Shown: piece after piece, positions 39,608 to 51,500 of the stretch | How positions within the stretch are numbered: the stretch's first letter is position 1 | Layout: each line of letters starts with the position of its first letter | Source: Mesodorylaimus sp. YZB2_4 | Taxonomy: Eukaryota > Nematoda > Enoplea > Dorylaimida > Dorylaimidae | Direction of reading: 5' to 3' | Length of the DNA: 64,000 nucleotides | NCBI GenBank assembly: GCA_030248295.1 | Contig: JASANH010000554.1 | Location: 1 to 64,000 of the forward strand | The notes under the pieces: generated by a model | The model's input: only the letters and a program-made list of their open reading frames with translations | What the model was told of the DNA's origin: nothing | Database searches by the model: none | Translations under genes and position numbers: made by a program

Positions 39608-39970
39608 CCAGCATCGATCTATTCGACCCTAGGCCTGGATCTGATGCCGATCCGATCCGGCCGATTAGCTCATAAAAGTGAAAGATTGCTAGGGATGATG
39701 TATTTGGCACAGCACCCTCACCCACCTGCTCTGTTTCCTCGCTGTCACTTTCAGACTGTCAGACCACTCCAAAGTACACTGAAGAGCTAATCAACGCCTA
39801 AAGCGGGATTAAATGCTGATTTGACAGAATAGTCACAGCATAGTATGCCTCTCATCATAGCATAGTATGCCACACTTTATCGTTTTCCAGCAGATAAAGC
39901 GCGAAAAAATTTAGTTGCTGATCCGGCCGATCCAGCAGTCGGATCGGATCGGTCGATCGGTCGATGGTGG
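39608..39970. mobile_element. 363-bp non-autonomous hAT-like element with CGGATCGG-word ends
   Basis: The termini are CCAGCATCGATC and GGTCGATGGTGG (9 of 10 outer bases pair). Perfect 8-bp target duplications ACCTCAGG flank it at 39600-39607 and 39971-39978, the hallmark of hAT insertion. Both subterminal regions carry CCGATCC/GGATCGG arrays. There is no ORF. Confidence 0.85.
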
Positions 39971-40654
39971 ACCTCAGGATAATGCTCACGGCACGGGAAA
40001 AATTTTGAATTTCGCTCACGAAGGGGCACATATGGTCACGTTTTACTGTACCAGAAAGGGGTCTTCGACCAGGGCCCCGACCCCGATCCCCGTCCCAAAC
40101 TAACGTTTGACCGGGGTGATTTTTCCGGGGACGGGGACAGGGATGAGAAAAAGCTTTCAGAGTGTCAAAGTCTGCTTATACGTTAATTTCTTGACATGTT
40201 CTAAAAACTTCCTGCATTTTTTACCTGAACCTTCACACATACCCGTAAATCTATTGCAGATTAGCAGAGACAAGAACACTATCAGTGAAAGCCTGGCCAA
40301 GCTATTGCATGTCGATCTCATCTTGCGCCTCAGAATTATCAATGACCTCAAGGGTTTCATAATAAATTTTGCACCCTGAAAATTTTTTGTCAACTTTGTC
40401 AAAATAGGACCACTTCGGACATTTTTCTATTTCTATTTAAAGCATTGGCAGATAGCTAGCTAGCCCCAACTACCAGCACTGACCTGATCTCACAGACCAA
40501 TATGTGCGCATTGCACTAGGCCTCGTCACACCACACAAAAAGCAGTATTTTTTATAAGTAAACTATCCTCAACCCGAAGATGTACCGGGGATTCACACTG
40601 GAAAACTTTCCCACGTCCTGATGATAGATTCACCAGGGAACACTGACAAGGGAC

Positions 40655-41088
40655 CAGCGCCAGCCGTTAAGTCGAACTGTGCAAAACCAAAAATTATAAT
40701 GTGGTTCTTGGTGCAAAAGTGAGCTCTGCGCAAAATATAAGACGCGTCTGGCCTACTGGTCAGCAGTGGTCAGCGCCTAAAATCCTGTAACATTTTTGAA
40801 CTCCTCCAGATATTTCAAGTTTTTTTGAGGAGCCCCGAATTCGAGTGGTGAAAGTTTAAAATCGAAGCCTGCAACCCGAAAAAGAAGTTTGGAAAGAGCC
40901 CTGCGTGTTTTTCGCAACGCTCGACTTCCTTACCACATAAAAATTTAAATATCCGCAGGACTTTAGACGCTGACCACTGCTGACGAATTGGCTAGACGCC
41001 CCTAATATCTTGCCTTATTCTCTTCTTTTGCACCAAGGAACAATTTTTGGTTTTGCAAAGTTCCACTTAACGGTTTGCTATGTTCCTT
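40655..41088. repeat. foldback element, copy 2
   Basis: A diverged relative of the element at 22834-23248: it shares GCCAGCCGTTAAGTCGAAC at the left, the central TGGCCTACTGGTCAGCAGTG, and ends with CACTTAACGG and CTATGTTCC. Its halves are imperfect reverse complements of each other. No ORF. Confidence 0.7.
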
Positions 41089-41539
41089 TGTGAAAGTGAT
41101 GTCTTCTGCTAGTCTTTAGTAGAAGTAGGGTATATGTGAAGGCTTCTGGTAATAATGCAGGGTAAACCTCATGAAGTTTCCAGAACGTGTCAAGATCAAG
41201 GAATGATCAGATACACGAAGTTTGACGGTCAGAAAACTTTGCGCTCAAAATTTTGACTTGGTGGTGTAGGAATTCGAATAAACCCTGCGTCATAACTAAA
41301 ATTTGTAAGTCCCGTAGGGGCAGTGTCTCGAAAAATGTTCTTGCAGCATATGAGTAGGTTCGCCAGGTTTCGGCAGTTTGATTTTTGATTAACAACACAA
41401 GAGCCCGTTTTTTTTTCGAGTCAGACGATGCAAAAAGTTTTAGCCTTCTCTGTATGAATTGCACGTGCATTTAGAGCTGTCAGACTGCAATTATAGGAAT
41501 TAAGGAGCATTATGGCTTCTAGCATTCCTGAAACAATAA

Positions 41540-41696
41540 TACAGTCGACCTCGGATAATTGCAACAAGTCCCCATTCCCCGATTTTTAAGCTATAGTATG
41601 TTTCACGTGTATTTCAAGCTCGGATAATTGCAATTTTGTCTAATTGCGACTCATTTTGGCGTCCCGAGTGGTTGCAATTATCCGAGGTCGACTGTA
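41540..41696. repeat. 157-bp pogo/Tigger-like MITE with perfect 25-bp inverted ends
   Basis: The ends 41540-41564 and 41672-41696 are exact reverse complements beginning TACAGTCGACCTCGGATAAT. CAGT...ACTG termini inside TA match the pogo/Tigger group. Non-coding. A single related-looking end, TACAGTAGAAGCC, is near 43828. Confidence 0.85.
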
Positions 41697-43617
41697 TTTA
41701 GCATAAGATAGGTTTTTGTGACTTTTGATCAACTTATTGCGGGGCCATCGTTAATTGGATCCTTGTGCGTCATAGTGACTCTACCAAATCATGACATGAC
41801 ACTCATTGAATGCCCTTACCAATCCAACTAAATTTTTTAAACGATGCACGATGCCACGGGTTTCGCTCGTTTCGTATCGACTGCCAGCTTTAAAAAGCAA
41901 GGAGATACGAGTGACCGGCTTGTAATTTTCCACTGTGGCAACAAATAAACCACTGGCAAGACGAGTGGTCTAAAATATAAGTCAAGTGGTTTTGAAAGTG
42001 CAACGCTGCAAAGTTTTGTGGAATATATAAATTCATGAATAACTCATTTTATAATTCATTTTATAACTTTAGGCTGACCAAAAAGTGTAATATTTCTAGC
42101 ATCGGTACCAGCATAGAACTTTCGCCATATGTACCTTTAATCCATCGGGTTTTGGCAACTGCAAGCAATAATCTGCATGCGCCGATGGTTGCACAGCTGC
42201 TGAGGCGTACGGGCGTGATAGAACTACCCGCAATATAGCACCGCTTTTTTCGGATAGTATTTTCGTTTGGAGCATGGTAAATGAACACTAAGTCACGAGA
42301 AAAAGTTAATTACTACAAAACTGTGGCCCCTCACATCAACATGCCCAGACTTGTCGCGACGGGAGTGCCGCCCTGGTGGGTTACTGTAACGCAAACGGCG
42401 CAGAGGCCAGAAGTGATGTTCAGGTGATATAAGGAGCATAAAACATATTTTAACTGGCACAGCGAGTAGGTCCGTTTGAAATTGTGGCAGGGGACCTGGG
42501 TGGATGGGAATAAGGGGGAGGGGGTGGACGCGTCATCCAAGCTGCAAAAAGGCCGACTGACCTTGCTTGCGCCTAAGCTCCTAGGAAAGTAGTGGCAAAA
42601 AAAGTACTCAAAAATAAGCGAGGCAAACAAAACGATGTCATGAGCGTTGTAGTAGTCAATTGTCTTTGAAGCGGTCGCGGATAAAACCACACTATCTGTA
42701 AATGCACGGTTTTAAAAAAAGACTGATAATTGTAAGCTTACGTGAGAGCCTAGAGAGGATCGGATGATGCGATTCCACCAGACCAAACTTATACTGTATG
42801 GATATTATGTGGCAGAGCGGGGCACTTGCCCAGTGCAGGATCCTGGTGCATTCTGGTCACCCCGGCTCCTTACTGTAGGTCGGTTCATACTCGACTGTAC
42901 CACCTTCTCATGCAACGTAGTTTGCTGAAGAAGCGTCTGGAGGACATGGACCACGTACAGCACACACACTCGCACCCATTATATGCTGAGAATTCAAGAA
43001 AGTGTGACCGCAGTCTATTCGGTATATGTATTGTATGTAAATTTTATTCCATCAGGATCAGTGTTCGACATAAGATCATCATCCCGCTCAATAATTTCGA
43101 GAAACTCATGCTGATATCTACATTCGGATATCACATACAGAGTACTCGGGGAGGGGAGGGGCTCACCTAAAGGGATGGAGGGAGGAGGGGAGAGGGGTGG
43201 AGCGAACTAAATGAGAAGTAGGTAATCCTTCTTAGGGGACGGAGGAGAAAGCTTCTCACGTTCCAAAAGAGATAATAGAAAGGTCCGACCAACTTTAAAG
43301 TGTGCCACTATAATTGATATATCTGTGTGCAAGGAAGAGGAGTGCAAATTTTCGACAAAGTTTGCAGAAATCTTGCTTTTAGTTTGTTAATGTTCAGCAT
43401 CACATGGGTATGCGCACTACCGGGTGAGGCCGCAGTTAACTTAGCCGCTAGTAGCTCTTGCTGGCACCTGACGATTAGTGGAAGCAGCCTAATGCACTAG
43501 CTTACCTGCCGAAATACTGATCAAACCTATTTATTCTATGAGATTACTTGCCATTTTGTTTCAGTCTTTTCTTTTTAATTTGCTGACCATTCGTTCAGAT
43601 GTATTGGATTGTGGGTG

Positions 43618-44652
43618 GTGGCCTCACAGTTTGCAAGGCCTCGATGTCCGTTGTGTCGTGAGCCATTGTGAGACCACGGTAGAATGAAGGGTCCCGTGAC
43701 GATTCCCCAATCACACTTGGCGTCAGAAGTTTGCCAGTTTTTATAGGTTCAATATACCTTTCAGCACCGTTCAGCATTACAGATTATGCCAGTTTTTACT
43801 TAGAACGCTTCTGATGTATTTACGAAATACAGTAGAAGCCTAATTTATCCGCACCATAGATCCGGACCTGATGTATTTTGTGCCTAAATTTATCCGCACC
43901 ATAGATGCGTAGGCACATCCTCCCTCTTCGCTTCCCCTAAACTAAAAAACAAACATCGTTACGTGCGGACATCAATCTTCTCATGTCGTACTGGCCCTCC
44001 TTCTGGTAGCATCCCGTTGACGCAGAACCCAGGCGACACCGTTTGCTGTTCAGTTATGCGGCCTATCGGAAAAAGCACTTTGCCTATACGAGGTACATCT
44101 AATAACACTATATAGAGTTCGCGTAATTTTAGCCGGTTGAAGCGACATCGATAGAAATATCCATCGATCGATTACTGCATTACGAAGTTCCTGCTTTGTC
44201 GGAATGCTAACGGGCAGATGCCTTGATGTTTTACAGAAGGTCTGAAACCTCTGTCGTGCTGGCATGTGGACACTCTACGCATGCCGGGTAAGTGACCCGA
44301 GGCCGTATTCCAGAAGCGTTTTCCAGCGAGTTTTTCCAGCTAAGTGACTGGGATCCAGTGAGGTGACTGCGTTTGCTATCACAGAAACAATCACATTGGA
44401 ATCACAGAATACCTCATAGGAAAATTACTGTTACCTCCCCGGAATTTTCCTTTCATGTCACTAGCTAGCTGGCGAGCTCGTAAAATACATGTCACTAGCT
44501 TCCAGCTAGCTTTCTGGAATACGGCCTCAGATGTGGCGAAACTGGTGTGCGCCAGGCGGCCTCACAGTCGGCAGTGCCTCGATGTTCGTTGTGTCGTGAG
44601 CCATTGTGAGACCACGGTAGAATAAAGGGTCCCGTGACGGCCCCCACCGTTC
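43618..44652. repeat. direct repeat pair of about 93 bp
   Basis: The segments 43618-43710 and 44560-44652 are about 90% alike, sharing GTTGTGTCGTGAGCCATTGT and GAGACCACGGTAGAAT and AAGGGTCCCGTGACG. They are in the same orientation. No coding potential was seen. Confidence 0.75.
44299..44528. repeat. 230-bp MITE with GAGGCCGTATTCCAGAA ends
   Basis: The left end GAGGCCGTATTCCAGAAGC is the reverse complement of the right end GCTTTCTGGAATACGGCCTC, apart from one base. The inner parts TTCCAGCTAAGTGACTGG and CTAGCTTCCAGCTAGC extend partial pairing. No ORF. Confidence 0.75.
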
Positions 44653-45624
44653 CAGGTAATGGAATCGACTCACTGAAACGTGCGTCGTTTGCCCCACTGT
44701 GACGATTCCCCCACTAATATTCTTTCGCCTGATGTGGGTACGACTTTGGTTGCATAGAGCAGCACCAGTGTGACAGGACGTGTGGCAGCACGATAAGTGT
44801 AGGATGTACGGGGGGGGGGGGGGGGGGTGTAAAGTACAATTTCGCTGCTGCAGCTCATGTGTGAGGTACTCAGGCTACAAACTTTTTGAACTCCCTGAAT
44901 ACTTCTGGAGGGATATTTGATACGTATACAAGTGCATGTTTCTAGTTCAGTTTTTCTCTGCTTATCAAGGTAGGGTTCGAATTGCAAATGCAAATGCCAA
45001 AATGACATTCAGGCACTGGGACTTCGGTGAATTCACGAGCCGCAGATTTTGCGAATCAGTTTGCTCGCTTACTAAACATTTTAGGCTCGTCTTGACCAGG
45101 CTAGCGTGGTCAAAGGAGCAAACGCGCAGCAAACGATTTAGGTCGCTATTACATAACAGGGTTATTTCACATCTTTCAGGATAAGTGATGACAATTTGTG
45201 CATTAGTTATTGTTCCTAGACGGAGGCTCAAAGTTTGAAACGCCGCAGTCTCTCAACACTGATGGTGGGGGAATCGTCACACGATCGAATAAATTACCCA
45301 TTTTATAACTGGTGGTCTGGTGGTGGTAGTCCAGTGATGACTCAATTATTTGGGGTCATTGAGCATGCTAGAGGCCTGTAAATGATGAGTGGGCATACTA
45401 ATCACGTTTGTGCGTACGGTAGGTCAGGTCTTTTCATGTACAATACCTATGCGTCGCAGAGAGGATGCGACCAGGGGCCAATGTAGATCGAATTTCTGCA
45501 TCTCTCATGAGCACATTAGCAACACATGATTGTATGTTCATTTTGTAGGCATGCATCAAACAATCATAGCACGCCATCGTTGACTGATGTTCTCGTACTA
45601 CGCAAGGTCCACTATCGAAGATCA

Positions 45625-46590
45625 CTAGAACGCAGGTTCGATGTACCCTTGCGCCGCCAAATCGTCCAGTACTTTTAGCAAACGTCGTTTTCTCTCCGGC
45701 TTCAGTTGATTCCTATTGAATATACAGTACGTAACAGCTTTTGAAGTGGGATTATTGATCATACTTCAAAATTGGGGGGGGGAGAGGGGGGGAAATTCCG
45801 TGGGGTGGCATTATTGATGTTTCCTTTTCATGGTTTTTTGGCGTGGCGGGGCATGGTGTAGTCTCTTCCTGTGCGAACCTCTGCTCACAAGGTCCTTTTA
45901 TGGCACCAGCTGTATGGGTGACTAAGGCACTGGTCAGTAGGCGTCATCTCAAAATACGTCCTTCATATTTGGAGCAAACTTGCTTCAAATGTGAAGTCCG
46001 CATCCTGGGGAGAATATGACCGCTTCAAATTTGGCCTTCTTTCGACCGGCCGCCACACGCCAGCCACTCGTTGCGAGGGCTTCTCCGCTGCCGTCCATTG
46101 GCCAGATTTGGTCGTCGTCGTCGTTTTTCAGCGCATGAGGAACTGGGTCAAGACAGCAGGGGGGGGGGGGGGCGCGGCATGCCGCCGTCAATGTTATCGC
46201 CAACAACCGCATGCTTCAAATTCGAAGCGGTCAAATTCTGCCCAGCTCACGTCAAATTTGGCGGACTTCACATTTGAAGCAAATTTGCTTCAAATTCGAT
46301 GGGGGTATTTTGAGATGACGTCTTACGGTTACATGCTCTTCCACTGCAATGTCGATTGGTAAACCTTACCCGCAGGTTTAGAAACTCTAAACATTAAAAT
46401 CTTAATCAGCATACTCGACTTACCTGTAATAGGCCCCCTTGTTGGCCGACCCCAACTGCTTGATATAGTTTGAGAATACCGACGACCCGCTGTATATCCG
46501 TATAGCTTCTCCTTCACCCACCATGTCGTTTGCTGACCACATCAGAAAATAGCACAGCGTCATAAACGCAATCATATTTGCCATGGCCAT
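45625..46590 (-). CDS. small secreted peptide precursor, 2 exons, 84 aa
   Basis: Exons: 46590-46424 and 45712-45625, joined through a 711-bp GT-AG intron in phase 2 with a good acceptor (TTCAATAG). Residues 1-20 form a hydrophobic signal peptide (MANMIAFMTLCYFLMWSA). The rest is hydrophilic and free of cysteine. Residues 63-66 are RKRR, a furin-type site, after which an 18-residue peptide LLKVLDDLAAQGYIEPAF ends the protein. This layout (signal peptide, spacer, polybasic site, short C-terminal peptide) is that of a prohormone or neuropeptide precursor; the family was not recognised, and the function is inference. An in-frame AG acceptor (CTATTCCAG) precedes the ATG, so a 5' UTR exon may exist further right. 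The gene lies between the complex III gene and the repeat-rich interval. It could also be a secreted protein that is not processed. Confidence 0.55.
45942..46321. repeat. 380-bp foldback element with long inverted arms
   Basis: The left arm begins CGTCATCTCAAAATAC and the right arm ends GTATTTTGAGATGACG. Pairing continues inward through AAGTCCGC/GCGGACTT and GACCGCTTCAAATTTG/CAAATTCGAAGCGGTC. A poly-G run lies near the centre (about 46160-46173). It is inside the intron of the secreted-peptide gene. Confidence 0.8.
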
Positions 46591-47356
46591 AGTCTTAAAA
46601 ATCCCACTGGAATAGTCGGACTTGTCTTCTGGCTGCTCAAAAGTGCAGTGAAGTGAGCAAAGATTATTCGTGCGCTTAGCTTACGTCCTGTCCATCAAGC
46701 CCTAAAGATTACTCGGCCAACATCGAATTGACATCAACTGATCGAAGCCACGCAATGCTGGTCGACTGGGCATGCCTATTCGCTAGTCGATGAAGCACTT
46801 TGGTTAATGGCCTTCCACGAGTTGTTATGAAAAATCTAGTGCTTATTCTTTGTTCAATAAAAATCCTCTCCTCAACTTCTCAGCTGTTTCGTCTCGCTAA
46901 TTGGTTTCCTTGGGCAGATAATTACACACTTTTACGGTCTGTTGTTTTTAAACGAGCTACTATTGCTAATTAGAATCAACCAATGAGAATATTATGTATT
47001 ATTTCCTGTGTCTGTTGTCTCCTAGAACTTTTTTACCATAGGAATGCAGCAGAATTGGCTCCTCAGGTTGCTTCTTGACAGTGACTTGAAAATAAAGAAA
47101 GAAGCTTCTTGCGGGAAGTTCTTAAAATTAGCTTTTTGACGCATTTAGAAGCCTGACTCTATTAAATGGCGCATACTTGTTTGTCAGGATTGCCGGTGTT
47201 CGCAACGCCTACATAAAAATCTTGTGCTCTTTGGGTAATGCGCGAGTGCACCTGAGCAGTCTTCACCAGATTCAGGTCTAGTGGCGAGTCAATAGGCTAC
47301 AGAATAGGGCAATAATGATGACGTCATCAGCAGCAGGTATGCGTAGCCACTCCGGC

Positions 47357-49843
47357 GCGTTGCTTGTGACGGAATCACAGCCAACGTAAATTAGTTGCAA
47401 TGAAGCCCGTCACAAGCACGACGATTTCGTTGCTTCTGACCCCGATTTACCAACGGCATAATAGTGCAAGGAGCCCTCTTGCCCCACGTAGGTTTAGCGC
47501 GCTATCTCGGTAATGCAACACGGCCCCGCCTCCTCGCGCCGTTGCCGCCAGAAGCAGACAGCATTTTGATGAGGTTTTACGTTCAAATCAAGCGCGAACT
47601 GCGACTGCTTATTGCAAACAGTCTGCTCGCGTCTGTAGCAACGCGTTGCTAGAGGAGGGAAAAAGGGGAGGAGTTAAAAAAAAGAGGGGGGCACCTCGCG
47701 AGGGCAGTTTAAAGCAAAAAATCGAACTACAGTTTGTGGGCGGGTCGTCGCCTAGCAACTTGTAGTTCGCCGTTTTGCGATTGACCAAGAAATGCGTATG
47801 CCCCGATGTTTTGAAAATGAGTCACCAGCTGTGTCAACATTGTAGGCCTACGTTTTATAAGGGGGTGGGCCTTAGGTGGGGCCTTGATGTATATAATTGA
47901 AGAATCTTGCGTGATCATGCGATCAGCAATCATCGAAACATATCATTCCTAATTTCATTGGCTGATTGATGGACCAAAAAAAAATTCTCGATCAGTGCAC
48001 CTACTGCAAGAATAGTCAGCAATTATGCTTGACAATGGAATTAAAAAGTTCTTTTTAATCTCTTTCGATTTCAAAGACAGCGCTTTTCCAAAAGAAGGAT
48101 ATTGTGGAGCTATTAGGCTCCTGACTGGTTCATTTGCAATAATACTATCTGCTTTCAGCGCTTTTGCCGTTTGATCCCCAGGCGAAGGCTGTTATAAGGC
48201 CGGCTGAAGCCGAATGTCACCTCAAGCTTAAGTCTTGTATGTACCAGACTAAGCCTAAGCCTGGTGTCATATGCCAGCCTAAGCTTTAGCCAAAGCCTAG
48301 TACCAGCCTAAGCTAATCGGGCCAGCTAACCTATTGTATGTTGGGGACCAAACAGCAAAAGTGCCTTGCTTTCTAGTGCAGGGCCATTAGTACCTCGTGC
48401 GGTCAGCTTTCCAGCAATCACACTTTTTGATTTTTGAGGAGATTCCAGACCTTTCTTGTAATTTGAGTGGGTTTTTAGGATTTTGAGCGGCACCTTGAAA
48501 TTTGAGGAGTTTTCTGAGGTTTTTGAGGGTGCTTGGAACCATGTGTAATTTTGTAGTTGCGTGTTTGCAGCAGGGTATCCTATTGTTTTCGCCGCCTACC
48601 CAATTCTTTTCAAATAGAATTTTCAGCGACGCATGCGTTGTCTAGAAATTTCAGCAAAAACTTTTTGTTGCAACCGCTATTTATCATTTCTTAAAAATTT
48701 CAATCAACAAACCAACGAAAACTTGAAATTTCAGACGAGAAATAGGAGGGTTTTCCAGAATTTTCTTTCGTACGCACAGGTACATCCATGTCGCACAGCA
48801 TGTGATGCTCAGGTACATCGTGGAGGCGGCCATTGTTGTGGAAAATTTGCATACGCGCTAGCCCTGTGCTTTACGTTAGTGCGCACCCGAAATCTACGTG
48901 GCCCGGTATATCTAGGCTAGGGTTGCTTCTAATTTTGTGTGGCCTCCCAAAATTAGTCATAAGTTGCAAAATGGTTCTAAAGTCTCATGTAAGGTTCAAC
49001 GGTGCGCCTACGCATGCTGTACCTTTAGGATTTTCAGTGAACTAAATTTAAGCGAAGGTTCTTGAAAGAAGAAGGGAGTTTCCTAATTTATGAATTACGG
49101 TCTCATCCAAATCCAGACCCTGCCCAGACCTGCTGGATTTTGGTACTTACAGTATGTCCGCCGCCTGGCACTGTCGCATGGTTATTTCTACAAGTTTCAC
49201 GTACTGTACAGTACAAGTACATCCCAATACTGTATTGGGTCTAACATACGCGAAGAAGAGTAAGAAAATATTTGGAGGTTGCAACGCAGTCTCGAGTCCT
49301 TTGAAGTCGTGCTTCAAGACTGGTTTAAATTTGTTGTGAGTTTTTGCGGGAATTAGGGTTGCGAAATTTAAAAAATGCGTGAAAAAAGGGTGATGGTATG
49401 ACCGAAATTTAAATTTCCAGTCCCCAAAGTTCAAAGTTGGATTTCAAAAAATTTTAATGTGAGTTTCGAAACTTTTTTATCATCTGGCTTATCGGCTGAT
49501 AATTGCATTATCGATTGCCGGCTACTGGGCGATACCGACAATTGCCTTATCGTCAGACCTTGCCCATGGTTTTCAAAAGTATGGAGAGACAACAGAACCC
49601 AACCGATCTGAAGACACGAAGAGGAGAGCAGGATATTGTATACGCTGTAGAACCGCACCAAAGGCCATAGGCCGCAAAAAAGAGCACGCAAAACTAGACT
49701 ACATACAGTATTCCGGGCTAGAGAATTCGTAGCACTATTATGGCGTTGGTAACATCGGGGTCACAAGCAACGAAATCGTAGTGCTTGTGACGGGGTTCCT
49801 TGCCACTAATTTACGTTGGCTGCAACCCCGTCATAGGCAACGC
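47357..49843. repeat. pair of inverted 112-bp repeats 2.3 kb apart
   Basis: The segments 47357-47467 and 49731-49843 are near reverse complements: GCGTTGCTTGTGACGG at the left pairs with GTCATAGGCAACGCG at the right, and CAACGGCATAATAGTGC with GCACTATTATGGCGTTG. They could be two separate insertions or the ends of one 2.5-kb element; no transposase was seen between them. Confidence 0.7.
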
Positions 49844-51060
49844 GTGCGCGAGCAAAATATACTTTCCAGCAGCCTTAGATTCGAGCGGGGGAAATCTTTT
49901 TGAATGAATGAGATGGGCATTCGAACTCGCAATGCGCGACGTCAACGAACAGGCTATGCCACCGTACGTAAAGAGCATGTCTCGAACTCGTTTGGCGTCG
50001 AAAGCCAGAAGCTGAGCGATACTATAGGATACTGATCAAAATGTTGTGGGTGTGATCGATGAAAAGTTAGTTATGGAACGAGAAGTACCAGGGCCCGGTT
50101 CGCGAGTTGCAGTCAAGTTTAACTGCACAATTAACTAAAGAAAAGTTCCATGGTTAACTTTAACTTGCGTTTCACAGACAATCAACTGACAGACTATTCG
50201 TCTAAATCTAACCTAGCTAGCGAGATAGCTTAGCAGCCCAACTGACTCAGTTATGTGTGGTTTTCTATATGCAAGCGCAAAGGATACCATGACACCAACC
50301 TTTAGAAGGCATGTATCCTGCGAGCCAGAGGACCGACATTGGGGCTGATTGACCTTGAGGGAGGGGTACGTATTTAGCTCCACAAGTTTGAAATGTATTA
50401 AGATCTCAATTGATTTCGGAAGCGGTCAACGTACGGGCGTATTACTGCGACAATGGCTATAGGCGTAGTACTCGTACCTACATGGCTTACTCGACTGTTG
50501 CATCCAGGTGGAGTGCGGATGTGCCCTCTCATGTCTGCCGGATTAGTGGCGACTGTTGGTGAATCTCAGCACAATGATGGTTTTGGTGATGCAGATGACC
50601 TGAGTATTGTTGCAGACGGAGGCGATGGCAGTGCCGATGCCGATCACTCAGTTTAGATGGTTTCAAATTGTAAGGAGTCGATGTGACTTCGCCTAGCTAT
50701 CAGTTATCTTTGCGCGAACCGACCGAACCGAACCTACCTACCTACCGAACCGAACCGAATTTCCTACGCTCACCAATATCTTACACTCTGCAAATCACCA
50801 TCTATATCAGGTGTGTCATAGAGAATGACCATCTATGTATTGTTTTGTCTTCTACCAGCCTTACATGCAAGTTATCGCGGTAAATTTTATACCGTTATGT
50901 TCAGCACTCAATTCTTAGTCGGCTTGACCTATTTTACTTTGCCGATATATCCACCATTCGTTTTAAAACGCGATATAAACGAGAGTGCCAACTTTCACAA
51001 CTTTTGTTCACAATATCCGAAGGAACTCCTTTCACTAGAGTTTGCTTTAAACTTTACTTA

Positions 51061-51500
51061 ATCCCAGTTCATTGCGTGAGCACATTTTACCCAAACTGAG
51101 TAGTCTAATGAGGTCAAATCGGGGCTATTCGAGGGCCAACGCTTAGCTTCGATAAAATCAGGAAAATGATCCCTGCACCAGTTCTGTGAATCTTTGTGGG
51201 CATGAGCCTTCGCGCATGCGCGCGCATGCGAATCTTGCTGAAAGATCCAAGTAATACAGTATTCCCTCAAACCTTTCTTCCATATATCTGGAATGACTTG
51301 CTGTACCTTTATCCAAAATGACTGGCAGTGTAACCAAATTTCTGAGGTCTCGACTTTTGTTTGTACAAACAACTGTTCAATATGATGGACACTAACGATA
51401 AGTGCGTTGCCTGTTGCAGGTTGCATGCTCTATGTGCTGTGGTAGTGTAAACACAACGCGACTGCTTTCGAAGGAAACTAGTTATTTCTGTGAGGGTCAT
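51061..51500 (-). mobile_element. Tc1/mariner-type transposase relic
   Basis: The minus-strand frame carries the C-terminal catalytic signature of this superfamily: WIFQQDSHARA, then SQNWCRDHFPDFI, then RWPSNSPDLTSLDYSVW, where the D of QQD and of SPDL...LDYSVW are the family's catalytic landmarks (family knowledge). An extra GCGCATGCGCGC stretch interrupts the HA...AH segment, and the N-terminal DNA-binding half is missing. The copy is inactive. Confidence 0.8.

Larger units (their letters stand above)
39039..45624. other. intergenic or long-intron DNA rich in small repeats
   Basis: No coding exon could be supported. The interval contains a hAT-like element (39608-39970), a solo element end with GGGGACGGGG words (about 40069-40142), a foldback copy (about 40655-41088), a pogo/Tigger-like MITE (41540-41696), a 230-bp MITE (44299-44528), a direct repeat pair (43618-43710 and 44560-44652), and a poly-G run at about 44810-44827. 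If the complex III gene is complete, its N-terminal exons should lie here or further right. Confidence 0.5.
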
